Assembly: GCF_009696045.1 (NCBI RefSeq)
Contig: NZ_VUMT01000003.1
Span: forward strand, 124,001 to 188,000
From: Velocimicrobium porci
Lineage (GTDB): Bacteria; Bacillota; Clostridia; Lachnospirales; Lachnospiraceae
Reading direction: 5' to 3'
Length of the DNA stretch: 64,000 nt
The notes below the pieces were generated by a model. The model did no database searches. It was not told the origin of the DNA and saw nothing but the letters and a program-made list of their open reading frames with translations. A program made the position numbers and the translations under genes. Positions 43,861 through 52,276 of the stretch are shown one piece after another (the first letter of the stretch is position 1; the number at the start of each line of letters is the position of its first letter).

Positions 43861-43889
43861 ATTATAAGGGATTATTTCCATTTTTGCAA
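43861..43889 (-). promoter_or_regulatory. Promoter of the serS T-box transcript
   Basis: On the minus strand TTGCAA (43889-43884), 17-nt spacer, TATAAT (43866-43861). Confidence 0.8.
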
Positions 43890-43919
43890 GTGGATATTCT
43901 ATAATTGAATTAAAGAAAA

Positions 43920-44978
43920 TTAAAATGTGTCTTTAATAAACAATGTTAATTCCTTAATTAAATTCTTTTCAATAAACTCACTATATGGCTTTCCATTTTT
44001 ATCTTCTATCAGACGGATAACCGGTCTTGTAGGAAATTCTGCATTTTGTCTAAGAACAATTCCTACATCATTATCATTTGTCAGAACAAGTGTTCCATTT
44101 GGATATGCTGCAACTGAACTATTAAAACACTTCACAACCTCCAAGTCATATTTTTGACCACCTAATCCAACAATATATTCAATGGCCTCATGTACTTTCA
44201 TTTTTTTTGAAAAAAGGCCATAAACGGAACGATCAAACTGATCACAAACAGCAACTATTTTTTCTTCAACTCCTATCTTCTCACTTGTTAAATGAAATGG
44301 AAAACCACTTCCATCTATCTTCTCATGATGGCATAAAACAATATTTTTAGCAGTATCAGAAAGCCAATTTTCATGCTCAATTGCTGAATATCCATGAATT
44401 ACATGCATTTTTAATTGTTTTATTTCTTTTTCGGAATAAGAGTCATTCTCCATGTTTTGCATTTCAATTGGCACATATGTGTAACCAATATCATGTAAAA
44501 TACTTCCTACTGCAATTTCATCTATTTTCTTTCTAGGTAAACGCATACGAAGTGCAATAAAAACTGATAGTGCACAGACATTCAAAGAATGAGCATAAAT
44601 ATTTTCACTCTTTTTTCTCATTCCCTCTACATTAAAAATAACTTCTGGTTGTTCAAGCAAATCATTTATAATTTCTCTAGCAACATTTTGTAGATTTTTC
44701 AACTGAGCATCGCCACAATACGAAAATTTTTCTAATGTTTCTTTTACAACTGTTTGACACTGCTGTTTTATCTTCATTTCTGTTATTTGCTCTAAACAAA
44801 TTCCATATGCTAAATCATCTTCAATATAAAGATTATAAATTCCTAGTTTTTTTAACCGTTCAGCATACTGTACTTTAATAACTGTTCCAGCCGACATCAA
44901 TATTGTATCCATCTCTGTATAGATATCTTTTGCTAAAATTTCTCCACCCTTTATTAAATCAACTGGTATTTTTCTCAT
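43920..44978 (-). CDS. HD-GYP domain protein (putative c-di-GMP phosphodiesterase)
   Basis: A 352-residue cytoplasmic protein. The N-terminal ~110 residues are an uncharacterised sensor-like part (L-I-K-G-G-E-I-L-A-K-D-I). The HD-GYP domain follows: H-S-L-N-V-C, H-D-I-G-Y (HD), H-V-I-H-G-Y, H-H-E-K-I-D-G-S-G-F-P, where the GYP triplet reads GFP, an accepted variant. It should degrade cyclic di-GMP, though activity is inferred. The start at 44978 follows GAGGAA; an extension to 45035 has no ribosome site. Confidence 0.87.
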   Translation of the reverse strand: MRKIPVDLIKGGEILAKDIYTEMDTILMSAGTVIKVQYAERLKKLGIYNLYIEDDLAYGICLEQITEMKIKQQCQTVVKETLEKFSYCGDAQLKNLQNVAREIINDLLEQPEVIFNVEGMRKKSENIYAHSLNVCALSVFIALRMRLPRKKIDEIAVGSILHDIGYTYVPIEMQNMENDSYSEKEIKQLKMHVIHGYSAIEHENWLSDTAKNIVLCHHEKIDGSGFPFHLTSEKIGVEEKIVAVCDQFDRSVYGLFSKKMKVHEAIEYIVGLGGQKYDLEVVKCFNSSVAAYPNGTLVLTNDNDVGIVLRQNAEFPTRPVIRLIEDKNGKPYSEFIEKNLIKELTLFIKDTF

Positions 44979-45100
44979 TTTTCGTTCCTCTTTTTCTTTC
45001 GTGTTTATATTATAACATCTTTGTAAAAAATACAAAATAGGCTTTTTTTCATAAACAAAATAAACTTATTGCCAAATCTTATTGCAATTTACAGCAATCT

Positions 45101-45194
45101 AAAAGGCTATTATTAAGTACTTTTCCCAATAATATATTATAAGAATTCATCTACAATATATTTAAATAGAAATTTACTTTATAATAGCCCTTTT
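45101..45194. terminator. Long-loop terminator candidate
   Basis: AAAAGGCTATTATTAAGTA (from 45101) is inversely matched, with one bulge and one mismatch, by the segment ending at 45194, about 53 nt away. It lies between DUF4446 and HD-GYP genes on the minus strand. Confidence 0.45.
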
Positions 45195-45236
45195 TAACTA
45201 CGAGTATAATATTATGTATTCATTTATGAATTATCA

Positions 45237-45734
45237 TTATTTGCTCATTGCTTTTTCCAATACTTGTTTTTCTTCATCTGCTAAAATCATATCACACTGA
45301 CCATTTACAATCTCCTTCGCATAGATATAGCATCCTTCCCTGCTACTATGCATTGCATTAATTATAAAACCATCATTTGTTTCCGTTAATAATGCTATTG
45401 CAAAACTCAAATTACCGCCCATCTCACGAAAAGCATCATATTTAATTAATGCCATTTTCTTATATGTTGTAAGTAAAATTTTATCAATTCCTTCAAGTCT
45501 TCCATCCACAACCTGTAATTTTTCCTTAACGGCATCAACTTCATTGAATCGTTCAGTAATTACCTTTTCTAATGATTTCGCATCATTTCCTTCCATAAAA
45601 GCATTGTATCTTTTTTTCAATTTGTTTTGTTTTACTAAAACTACAATTAGCATAATAAACATAATGATTGAAAAACCAATTGTTCCAATCAATACATACC
45701 CTATATCAATTCCTACATAATTAAACAGTTCCAT
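45237..45734 (-). CDS. DUF4446 family membrane protein
   Basis: A 165-residue protein with one N-terminal membrane helix (about 13-35), a short coiled coil (40-85) and a C-terminal beta domain with K-Y-D-A-F-R-E-M-G-G-N-L-S-F-A-I-A-L-L, the DUF4446 signature. This family is commonly the neighbour of parB in Clostridia; function unknown. It is 7 nt downstream of parB. Confidence 0.85.
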   Translation of the reverse strand: MELFNYVGIDIGYVLIGTIGFSIIMFIMLIVVLVKQNKLKKRYNAFMEGNDAKSLEKVITERFNEVDAVKEKLQVVDGRLEGIDKILLTTYKKMALIKYDAFREMGGNLSFAIALLTETNDGFIINAMHSSREGCYIYAKEIVNGQCDMILADEEKQVLEKAMSK

Positions 45735-45741
45735 TTTATAC

Positions 45742-46629
45742 CTACCTTTCTACTGTCATTAACATATCTATAATACGTTCCAATTCTTCTTCTGAATAAT
45801 ATTCTATTTCAATTTTTCCTCTATTAGAATTCTTTTTTTGATTTATATTCACTTTAGTTCCTACTATAGACCTTATTTTTTCTTCTAAATCTTGATATAA
45901 CAATTGCTTTTTATTATCCGTTTTCTGTATCAATTCTTTCTTGTCTTGATTGTCTTTTAGTAGTTTCTTTACTAATTTTTCAGTTTCTCGAACACTTAAT
46001 TTTTCGTCCAAAATTTTCATAGCTAATGTATATTGCATGTTCTTATTCTCAATTGCCAATAAAGCTCTTCCATGTCCACTTGAAATAATATCATCAATTA
46101 ACATTTGCTGGACTCTTTTATCTAATTTTAATAGGCGCATAGAATTTGTTATTGCTGTCCGACTTTTAGATACACGCTCCGCCACTTCATCCTGTTTCAA
46201 CTTAAACTCCTGAATAAGCCTTTGATATGCCACCGCTTCTTCAATAGGATTTAAATCTTCTCTTTGTATATTTTCAATAATTGAAATTTCTACAGATTCC
46301 TGTTCTGAATAATCCCTTATAATGGCTGGAACCTTTTTTAAACCTGCCAATCTTGCTGCTCGCCATCTTCTCTCTCCTGCAATAATTTCATAAAAATTTT
46401 GCTTTTTTTGTAGAATTAGTGGCTGTATAATTCCAAATTGTTTTATTGAATCTGCTAATTCCTGAAGCGCATCTTCATCAAAATTTTTTCTTGGTTGAGA
46501 TTTATTTGGTTCTATTTCATTAATTCCTATTAATGTTTCACGTGAAACATTATCTTTTTTTTCATCTTTATGTGCTTTTTCAGGAATCATAGAATCTAAT
46601 CCCTTTCCTAGACCTCTTTTTGCTACCAT
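45742..46629 (-). CDS. parB: Chromosome partition protein ParB
   Basis: A 295-residue CTP-dependent clamp that loads at parS near the origin. The CTP-binding N-terminal domain shows G-E-R-R-W-R-A-A-R (in A-G-E-R-R-W-R-A), and the E-N-I-Q-R-E-D-L-N-P-I-E-E-A box; a helix-turn-helix follows (A-E-R-V-S-K-S-R-T-A-I-T-N). The gene itself contains a parS site that encodes N-V-S-R-E-T (27-32). Its start overlaps the parA stop by one base. Confidence 0.96.
   Translation of the reverse strand: MVAKRGLGKGLDSMIPEKAHKDEKKDNVSRETLIGINEIEPNKSQPRKNFDEDALQELADSIKQFGIIQPLILQKKQNFYEIIAGERRWRAARLAGLKKVPAIIRDYSEQESVEISIIENIQREDLNPIEEAVAYQRLIQEFKLKQDEVAERVSKSRTAITNSMRLLKLDKRVQQMLIDDIISSGHGRALLAIENKNMQYTLAMKILDEKLSVRETEKLVKKLLKDNQDKKELIQKTDNKKQLLYQDLEEKIRSIVGTKVNINQKKNSNRGKIEIEYYSEEELERIIDMLMTVER
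46534..46549. promoter_or_regulatory. parS site inside parB
   Basis: TGTTTCACGTGAAACA, an exact match to the bacterial consensus parS palindrome. Confidence 0.97.
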
Positions 46630-47399
46630 TACATATTATCCTCTCTTTCAATCACTTCATCAGCTAACATCCTATAAGCCTCTGCCCCTGTTGATTTTTT
46701 ATCATATAGGGTAATCGGCAATCCATGACTTGGAGCCTCTGCTAATCTAACACTTCTTGGAATAATTGATTTATATATGTTTTGTTTCAAATTTTCTTTT
46801 ACATTTTCAACCACTTGCAATGATAAATTTGTTCTTGCATCATACATAGTAAATACAACACCTTCAATTTCTAAATCAGCATTCAATCTGCTTTGTACTA
46901 AATTTATTGTGTGTATTAATTGAGTTAATCCCTCCAATGCATAATATTCACATTGTATAGGTACAATAACAGAATTAGCTGTTGTCATTGCATTAATTGT
47001 TAGTATATTAAGAGATGGAGGACAATCAATTATAATAAAATCAAAATAATCTCTCACTTCTTCAATTTGTTTCTTTAAAATATATTCCTTATCTTCAACT
47101 CCAATTAATTCAATCTCCGCCCCAGCTAAATTAACATTAGAAGGTAGTACATAGAGATTTTCTACAACTCCTTTTTTCATACATTCTTCCAATGTTACTT
47201 CACCTATCATTAGCTCATAAACCGTACTTTCCATATCATCTTTGCTTATTCCCAATCCACTAGACGCATTTCCCTGTGGATCTATATCAATGGTAAGAAC
47301 TTTTTTCCCTTTTTCAGCCAAACATGCGGAAAGATTAATGGCAGTTGTTGTTTTACCTACGCCACCTTTTTGATTTGCAATTGCAATTACTCTGCTCAT
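46629..47399 (-). CDS. parA: Chromosome partition ATPase ParA (Soj)
   Basis: A 256-residue deviant Walker ATPase that moves ParB-parS complexes and affects DnaA. It starts MSRVIAIANQKGGVGKTTTAINLSACL with the deviant P-loop K-G-G-V-G-K-T, and has D-I-D-P-Q-G-N-A and I-I-D-C-P-P-S. A candidate extended -10 promoter, TGA-TATAAT, lies at about 47508-47516 on the minus strand. Confidence 0.97.
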   Translation of the reverse strand: MSRVIAIANQKGGVGKTTTAINLSACLAEKGKKVLTIDIDPQGNASSGLGISKDDMESTVYELMIGEVTLEECMKKGVVENLYVLPSNVNLAGAEIELIGVEDKEYILKKQIEEVRDYFDFIIIDCPPSLNILTINAMTTANSVIVPIQCEYYALEGLTQLIHTINLVQSRLNADLEIEGVVFTMYDARTNLSLQVVENVKENLKQNIYKSIIPRSVRLAEAPSHGLPITLYDKKSTGAEAYRMLADEVIEREDNM

Positions 47400-47583
47400 A
47401 ACCTTTCACCTTTCTTATTTTAATTTTATTATAGTTATTTACATTTTTTCTAAGAATACCTTTCGTATTATACTTTACGTATTTACTTTAAAACAACTCT
47501 GTTTTTTATTATATCATTTTTACATAAATATATCTATATAAAAATATACTAACAAACTCAACAGTTTTTGTCACAATTAAAGT

Positions 47584-47623
47584 AAAAAGATAAAATGTTT
47601 CACGTGAAACATTTTATCTTTTT
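47584..47623. promoter_or_regulatory. parS site nested in a 40-bp perfect palindrome
   Basis: The parS core (47596-47611) is extended on both sides to a perfect 40-bp palindrome, with A and T runs at the ends. As RNA it forms a stable hairpin followed by T, so the same bases can act as terminator after the response regulator gene and as ParB loading site. Confidence 0.9.
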
Positions 47624-47693
47624 ATAAACTAACAAATATATAATTATAGTATCAACTCTATTTCTAATTTTTTAATCTAAAAAAAGGAAACAA

Positions 47694-48341
47694 TCAAAAT
47701 AATTCCACTATATTATGTTTAATAGCATACACTGCTGCCTGTGTTCTATCTGAAACACCAATCTTTTTAAAAATACTAGAAACATGATTTTTTACTGTTT
47801 TTTCACTTATAAATAATCGTTCTGCAATTTCTTTGTTATACAATCCTTCTGCTAATAATTCCAAAACTTGTAATTCTCTTCTTGTAAGCCCATCGTCGAT
47901 TGACGATTTCAAGTTATTTTTCTCAACACTTTCCTTTAATAATGGAGTCAATGACGGCTGAATAAAGGTTTCTCCATGATATACAGCATTAATTGCAGTC
48001 TTTAATACAGATGACTCTGAATCTTTCAATACATATCCATCAACACCTATATCGACTGCTTTTAGTAAATATTCTATCTCATTATGAATTGTTAAAATAA
48101 GAATTTTTGTTTTAATTTTTTTCTGTTTTAATTTTTCCAATACTTGTAAACCATTTGTATTTGGCATATTAATATCTAATAACACTACATCGTGAGCTGT
48201 GGCTTCAATCAGTTTTAATCCTTCGTTTCCATCACCAGCTTCACCAACAACTTTAATATCACCATCTAGTTCCAATAATTGTCTTAATCCTTCTCTTATC
48301 ATAGAATGATCATCTATAATTAGTATTTTAATTGGTGTCAT
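47694..48341 (-). CDS. Response regulator, NarL/FixJ family
   Basis: A 215-residue regulator with an N-terminal receiver (Asp54 region in V-V-L-L-D-I-N-M-P, plus early D-D-H) and a C-terminal LuxR-type helix-turn-helix (T-R-R-E-L-Q-V-L-E-L-L-A-E-G-L-Y-N-K-E-I-A). It overlaps its kinase gene by 14 nt. Homologous pairs of DegU type control secretion, competence or surface genes; the target here is not known. Confidence 0.93.
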   Translation of the reverse strand: MTPIKILIIDDHSMIREGLRQLLELDGDIKVVGEAGDGNEGLKLIEATAHDVVLLDINMPNTNGLQVLEKLKQKKIKTKILILTIHNEIEYLLKAVDIGVDGYVLKDSESSVLKTAINAVYHGETFIQPSLTPLLKESVEKNNLKSSIDDGLTRRELQVLELLAEGLYNKEIAERLFISEKTVKNHVSSIFKKIGVSDRTQAAVYAIKHNIVELF

Positions 48342-49383
48342 ACTCTTCCTCCTTGATAATAGGAACCTTAATCAAAATTTTAGTTCCATTTTCCTGTTCT
48401 GACATCACTTCCATTGTGCCAGTCAACAAATCAACTCTTTCTTTCATGATTGATAGTCCGAAGTTTCTATTGTTTGTCTTATTTTCCTTTTGGAGCAGAG
48501 CCAATTGAAATCCTATTCCATCATCGCTTATTTCTAATTCAATTTCATCTTTATCATATGTAATAGTAATATCAAAATGTCCTGCCTTAGCATGCTTTCT
48601 AGTATTGTTATATGCTTCCTGAATAATACGAAATAGAGTTAAGTTAATAACCGGAAGCACCTTAACCTCTTGCTGGTGAACAACTAAGCGAATTGGTATG
48701 CCATCCGGGTTTTCAATCTCCATCTGTTTTATAAACCGCTCAAGCGTTGTAACCAGCCCTAAATCGTCAATTGACATAGGCCTTAAATCATAAATAATTC
48801 CTCTTAATTCATTGATTGTTTCTCGAATGGTAGAAGTCATCGTCTGTAGCTCTAATTTAGCACGAATTACATCAATATCCATTAATTTTGTACATAGTTC
48901 TGTTTTATGAATCAAAGTAGTCAGATTCTGTACCGTTGTATCGTGCAGTTCCATAGAGATTCTTTTTCTTTCCAATTCTTGAGTTTCCAAAAGTCTTAAT
49001 TTATCATTTAAAACATTGGTTCTAGTATTTTTATCTTCTTCTTGTTTTATTCCAACCTCATCTACTATTGTACTTAATTTTTTTACATTATCCACACGTT
49101 TTTGAAGTGCTATTACTCTTTCCTGCATATCAAATATTTTTATTTGAAGAATTTCTATTTGTGAGGAATACTCTTCTTTTTTTTCTATGTTTGTCTCAGC
49201 TGTACCAGAAAACATACACTCATTGCTTTCCTCATCAGTGCCCAATTTTTTAACTTTCTGATTAAGACTAAAAATTTTTTGATTGTATAACTGCATCTCT
49301 TCACGAAGATGATTTTGTTCTTCATAAATTTCGCTTAATAATTCTGATAAAAATCCTAATATTTCATGTTTATTTTCACTCAT
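48328..49383 (-). CDS. Cytoplasmic sensor histidine kinase, DegS-like
   Basis: A 351-residue kinase without membrane segments. Residues 1-140 form coiled coils that likely sense an internal signal. The HisKA_3 box R-I-S-M-E-L-H-D-T-T-V-Q-N-L holds the phosphorylated His; the ATPase part shows N-N-T-R-K-H-A-K and D-D-G-I-G-F. This plan matches DegS of Bacillus. It phosphorylates the overlapping response regulator. Confidence 0.93.
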   Translation of the reverse strand: MSENKHEILGFLSELLSEIYEEQNHLREEMQLYNQKIFSLNQKVKKLGTDEESNECMFSGTAETNIEKKEEYSSQIEILQIKIFDMQERVIALQKRVDNVKKLSTIVDEVGIKQEEDKNTRTNVLNDKLRLLETQELERKRISMELHDTTVQNLTTLIHKTELCTKLMDIDVIRAKLELQTMTSTIRETINELRGIIYDLRPMSIDDLGLVTTLERFIKQMEIENPDGIPIRLVVHQQEVKVLPVINLTLFRIIQEAYNNTRKHAKAGHFDITITYDKDEIELEISDDGIGFQLALLQKENKTNNRNFGLSIMKERVDLLTGTMEVMSEQENGTKILIKVPIIKEEEYDTN

Positions 49384-49479
49384 AAAAATACCCCATTATA
49401 AAAATACTAGTCCATTTATAAATTATATAATATCTTCTTTACTTTGTAAATTAATTTACTTTTTTTGCACCGCTGTTTT

Positions 49480-49725
49480 GTCAATATCACCAAAAGCAAC
49501 TATAATATCACTTTCAACAGCAACAAGCGTATAATGCTCCAAGAAAGTTTTATCCCACTCCACCAAGTCCACCTCAACTCCCTGTATCCCTCACTCATGA
49601 GGGACTTGCTCCACTTTGCGTGCCAGATGCGTGTTGCATGCTTTTTGCAACAATACTCCTTTCGCATCTGTGCACATCCTCGCGGAGCGTTTTTGCTTTA
49701 TAGGAGACGAAGTTTCCTATAAAGT
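49480..49725. other. Non-coding stretch with several stacked hairpins
   Basis: The 418-base gap at 49384-49801 holds no convincing gene. Part of it is richer in G+C than its surroundings and shows inverted pairs: CCCTCA/TGAGGG (49588-49603); CAGATGCG (49624-49631) with CGCATCTG (49663-49670) enclosing TGTTGCA/TGCAACA (49632-49638, 49646-49652); and CTTTATAGGA/TCCTATAAAG (49696-49705, 49715-49724). It may be a small RNA, a mobile-element remnant or a dispersed repeat. Confidence 0.5.
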
Positions 49726-49729
49726 AAAA

Positions 49730-49768
49730 AACTGTTTGTTTTTTATCCAGAATAAAAAACAAACAGTT
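49730..49768. terminator. Terminator after the SDR gene
   Basis: AACTGTTTGTTTTTTAT and its exact inverse repeat (17 bp) around a 5-nt loop, 33 nt after the SDR stop codon on the minus strand. Confidence 0.85.
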
Positions 49769-49801
49769 CTAATTTCAAAATCAATAGTCAAATATTTGTT
49801 T

Positions 49802-50605
49802 TTACCATGTACGAGAATTTAACTCCCTAAACTGGGCAACCGTAGAAACATGAGAATTTAGACCACCATCTACATTAATAATCTGTCCGCTTACATAACT
49901 GCTCTCATCTGAAGCAAGATATACACACATATGTCCTATATCATCTGGATTTCCATAGCGATTAACCATAATATTACTTAAGAAAACATCTTTTAAAGCC
50001 TGTGGTACATGTGCTTCATTTTGTGGTGTTACAATCAGTCCCGGACGTACACAGTTGCATCGAATGTTCTGTTTTCCATACTGTAAAGCAGTAGACTGTG
50101 TCAGCATATCTACACCTGCTTTCGCACAAGCATACGCAGTAGAACCAAGATCTCCTCCGCAAGAAGCCATAGAACCAATATTAATAATAGAGCCTCCTGC
50201 TGCATTTTTCTGCATATATGGAAGTACACACTTAGTAGCATAGAATGTACCACGTACATCACTTTGAAAAACACTATCCCACATTTCCAAAGTTAATTCA
50301 TCCACGCGACCATCTTTCAGACCAACGTTAGCAGCATTATTTACTAAAATATCGATTTTTCCATACTTCTCAGCAGTATCTGACATAAGCTGTTCAATAC
50401 TTTCCGTAGCAGTAATATCCATAAAATGATAAGTTGCTTCTCCACCTTCTTTGAGAATGCTATCTACCACAGCCTGACCTTTTTCTTCCCTACGTCCACA
50501 AATAACTACTTTAGCCCCTTCTGCAGCATACAATTTTGCAATTCCAATACCAATTCCGCTAGTGGAACCAGTCACAATGGCAACTTTGTCCTTTAATCTG
50601 TCCAT
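49802..50605 (-). CDS. Short-chain dehydrogenase/reductase, possibly a hydroxysteroid dehydrogenase
   Basis: A 267-residue NAD(P)-dependent enzyme. Cofactor loop T-G-S-T-S-G-I-G (12-19), N-N-A-A-N, catalytic Ser in I-N-I-G-S-M-A and Y-A-C-A-K. The C-terminal half, with L-T-Q-S-T-A-L-Q-Y-G-K-Q-N-I-R-C-N and a V-A-Q-F-R-E end, recalls clostridial 7-alpha-hydroxysteroid dehydrogenases, but the substrate cannot be read from the sequence. GGAGG precedes the ATG. It stands alone behind a promoter with three direct repeats. Confidence 0.85.
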   Translation of the reverse strand: MDRLKDKVAIVTGSTSGIGIGIAKLYAAEGAKVVICGRREEKGQAVVDSILKEGGEATYHFMDITATESIEQLMSDTAEKYGKIDILVNNAANVGLKDGRVDELTLEMWDSVFQSDVRGTFYATKCVLPYMQKNAAGGSIINIGSMASCGGDLGSTAYACAKAGVDMLTQSTALQYGKQNIRCNCVRPGLIVTPQNEAHVPQALKDVFLSNIMVNRYGNPDDIGHMCVYLASDESSYVSGQIINVDGGLNSHVSTVAQFRELNSRTW

Positions 50606-50680
50606 ATTAAAAACCTCCTCTATTTTCTACCTCGCACCATGATATAGAAAAAATCAATGCGAAAATTTTTTGATAACTTA

Positions 50681-50709
50681 ACTATATATCATCGACAAAA
50701 ATAAATCAA
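50681..50709 (-). promoter_or_regulatory. Promoter of the SDR gene
   Basis: On the minus strand TTGATT (50709-50704), 17-nt spacer, TATAGT (50686-50681). Confidence 0.55.
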
Positions 50710-50747
50710 TAATCTGACAAAAAATATATAAATAAAATCTGACAAAA
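50691..50747. promoter_or_regulatory. Three direct repeats upstream of the SDR gene
   Basis: The block A-T-C-(T)-G-A-C-A-A-A-A occurs three times, with GAC at 50694, 50716 and 50741, about two helical turns apart. The first falls inside the spacer of the SDR promoter. A repeated regulator site is likely; the regulator is not known. Confidence 0.5.
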
Positions 50748-50769
50748 TAATAAAATCCATAAAAATTGA

Positions 50770-50798
50770 TTGTAACAAAGACCAAATTAGCATATACT
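50770..50798 (+). promoter_or_regulatory. Promoter of the alpha/beta-hydrolase-like gene
   Basis: TTGTAA (50770-50775), 17-nt spacer, TATACT (50793-50798), 46 nt before the start codon. Confidence 0.55.
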
Positions 50799-50843
50799 AT
50801 AATTAATCATTTTAACAAATTCATATGACAAGGGGGTATCATC

Positions 50844-51815
50844 TTGAAAAAAAAGAAAAAAATTACTCTAATGTTAGTAATAACAAGTTTAGCTGTTTTT
50901 ATTATTCATATTATAAATAAAGCAATTTTCTTTTTTTCAACAATCAAAGAAACACTGTATTCAGATAACAGCAATTTTTATAATTGGCGCTTTGGAAAAA
51001 TTTTTTACACTAAAAAAGGCTCTGGCTCACCTGTTTTACTTGTACATGATTTAGATAATATTAGCTCTGATTTAGAATGGAAAGAAATTACCAACTCACT
51101 TGCAGATCACCATACAGTCTATACACTTGACCTGCTTGGATGCGGGCGTTCAGATAAACCAGAAATGACATATACAACATTTTTATATGTCCAATTGTTA
51201 TCGGATTTTATTAAAAATATTATTAAACAACCAACTGATGTTATTGTAACAGGGCATGCCAGTGCAGCAATTATTATGGCATGTTACTCTGATGCAAAGC
51301 TTTTCAAAAACTTAATTTTAGTAAATCCGGATAACTTATCAACAATGAACCAAGTTCCAAAATACAAACATAAAATACTTCAATTTTTATTAAATATACC
51401 AATTATTGGAACATTTGTATATAACGTATCAGCTTCTACAACTATGATTGAAGATATCTTCTCAAAACAATATTTTGTAAATAGTAAAAAAATACCTTCA
51501 AAATATTTATACGGTTACCACGAAGCTGCTCATTTAGGTGGAAGTGCTTCGAAATATTTATATTCAAGTATTCGTTGTCATTATACAAATACTAATATTA
51601 TCCATGCATTAAAAGAAATTAATAATAATATTTCTATTATTAGCGGTGAATTCGAAAAAGATATCGATTGTACATTAGAACAATACATTCAATGCAATCC
51701 TTCGATTGAAGTAAGTCACATAAAAAGAACCAAACACTTGCCACAAATCGAACGCCCAAAAGATTTTTTAGCACTGCTGCCACTTTATTTATCAGAAGAA
51801 ATAATAGAAGAATAA
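50844..51815 (+). CDS. Membrane-anchored alpha/beta-hydrolase-like protein with altered nucleophile site
   Basis: A 323-residue protein translated from a TTG at 50844, seven nt after AAGGGGG. Residues 1-6 are Lys-rich and 7-31 form a membrane anchor, so the enzyme domain lies outside. The fold is visible in P-V-L-L-V-H-D-L (63-70), the D-L-L-G-C-G-R-S-D loop, and a late His in K-H-L-P-Q-I-E-R-P. The nucleophile elbow reads G-H-A-S-A (137-141) where G-H-S-x-G is expected, so the usual Ser is Ala, with a Ser one residue on. It may be inactive or use a shifted Ser. Confidence 0.8.
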   Translation: MKKKKKITLMLVITSLAVFIIHIINKAIFFFSTIKETLYSDNSNFYNWRFGKIFYTKKGSGSPVLLVHDLDNISSDLEWKEITNSLADHHTVYTLDLLGCGRSDKPEMTYTTFLYVQLLSDFIKNIIKQPTDVIVTGHASAAIIMACYSDAKLFKNLILVNPDNLSTMNQVPKYKHKILQFLLNIPIIGTFVYNVSASTTMIEDIFSKQYFVNSKKIPSKYLYGYHEAAHLGGSASKYLYSSIRCHYTNTNIIHALKEINNNISIISGEFEKDIDCTLEQYIQCNPSIEVSHIKRTKHLPQIERPKDFLALLPLYLSEEIIEE

Positions 51816-51818
51816 GAA

Positions 51819-51864
51819 AAACAGTGGGTGGTGATTAATTATAATTAATCACCATTCACTGTTT
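51819..51864. terminator. Bidirectional terminator
   Basis: AAACAGTG/CACTGTTT and GGTGATTAATT/AATTAATCACC form an interrupted stem over 46 nt, with T run on the plus side. It lies between the converging hydrolase-like and GtrA genes. Confidence 0.85.
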
Positions 51865-51869
51865 TTATA

Positions 51870-52259
51870 TTACCGATGCTTTTCCAAAAATAATTTTCTT
51901 GAAACAAAATTCCAGATCATTACAATGACTGTTGCAAACAATTTCGTAATAGCATAATAAATATTAAATTTTTCAACCATAAACCACATTACAAATTGAT
52001 TAATCAAAAGACCAACTATGCTAAAAATCACAAATACAAAATATTCTTTGCTTTTACTAATGTCTTTTTTTCCGCAAAACACAAATCTCATACTGCATAT
52101 ATAGTTGAAACTAACCGATATTAAAAAAGATAAACTACTGGAAATAAAATAATATATTCCTAAAATCTCCGTAAATACAATCATTAAGCAATAATCAATA
52201 CAAAATGATAAACTGCCAACAATTCCAAAATTAATAATTTGCTTTATCAATTTTCCCAT
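51870..52259 (-). CDS. GtrA family membrane protein
   Basis: A 129-residue protein with four membrane helices (about 8-28, 36-55, 74-93, 103-122). The family signature G-I-V-G-S-L-S-F-C-I-D-Y and N-F-V-S-R-K-L-F-L at the end fit GtrA, proposed to flip lipid-linked sugars for cell-surface glycans. No glycosyltransferase gene is next to it. It is 17 nt after rsmG on the same strand. Confidence 0.9.
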   Translation of the reverse strand: MGKLIKQIINFGIVGSLSFCIDYCLMIVFTEILGIYYFISSSLSFLISVSFNYICSMRFVFCGKKDISKSKEYFVFVIFSIVGLLINQFVMWFMVEKFNIYYAITKLFATVIVMIWNFVSRKLFLEKHR

Positions 52260-52276
52260 TTAGTTATTACCTTGCT

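Noticed and set aside
49465-49822. Two plus-strand frames of 68 and 85 codons
   Set aside because: No ribosome site, odd composition, and they run across several hairpins and the SDR terminator. Treated as non-coding.
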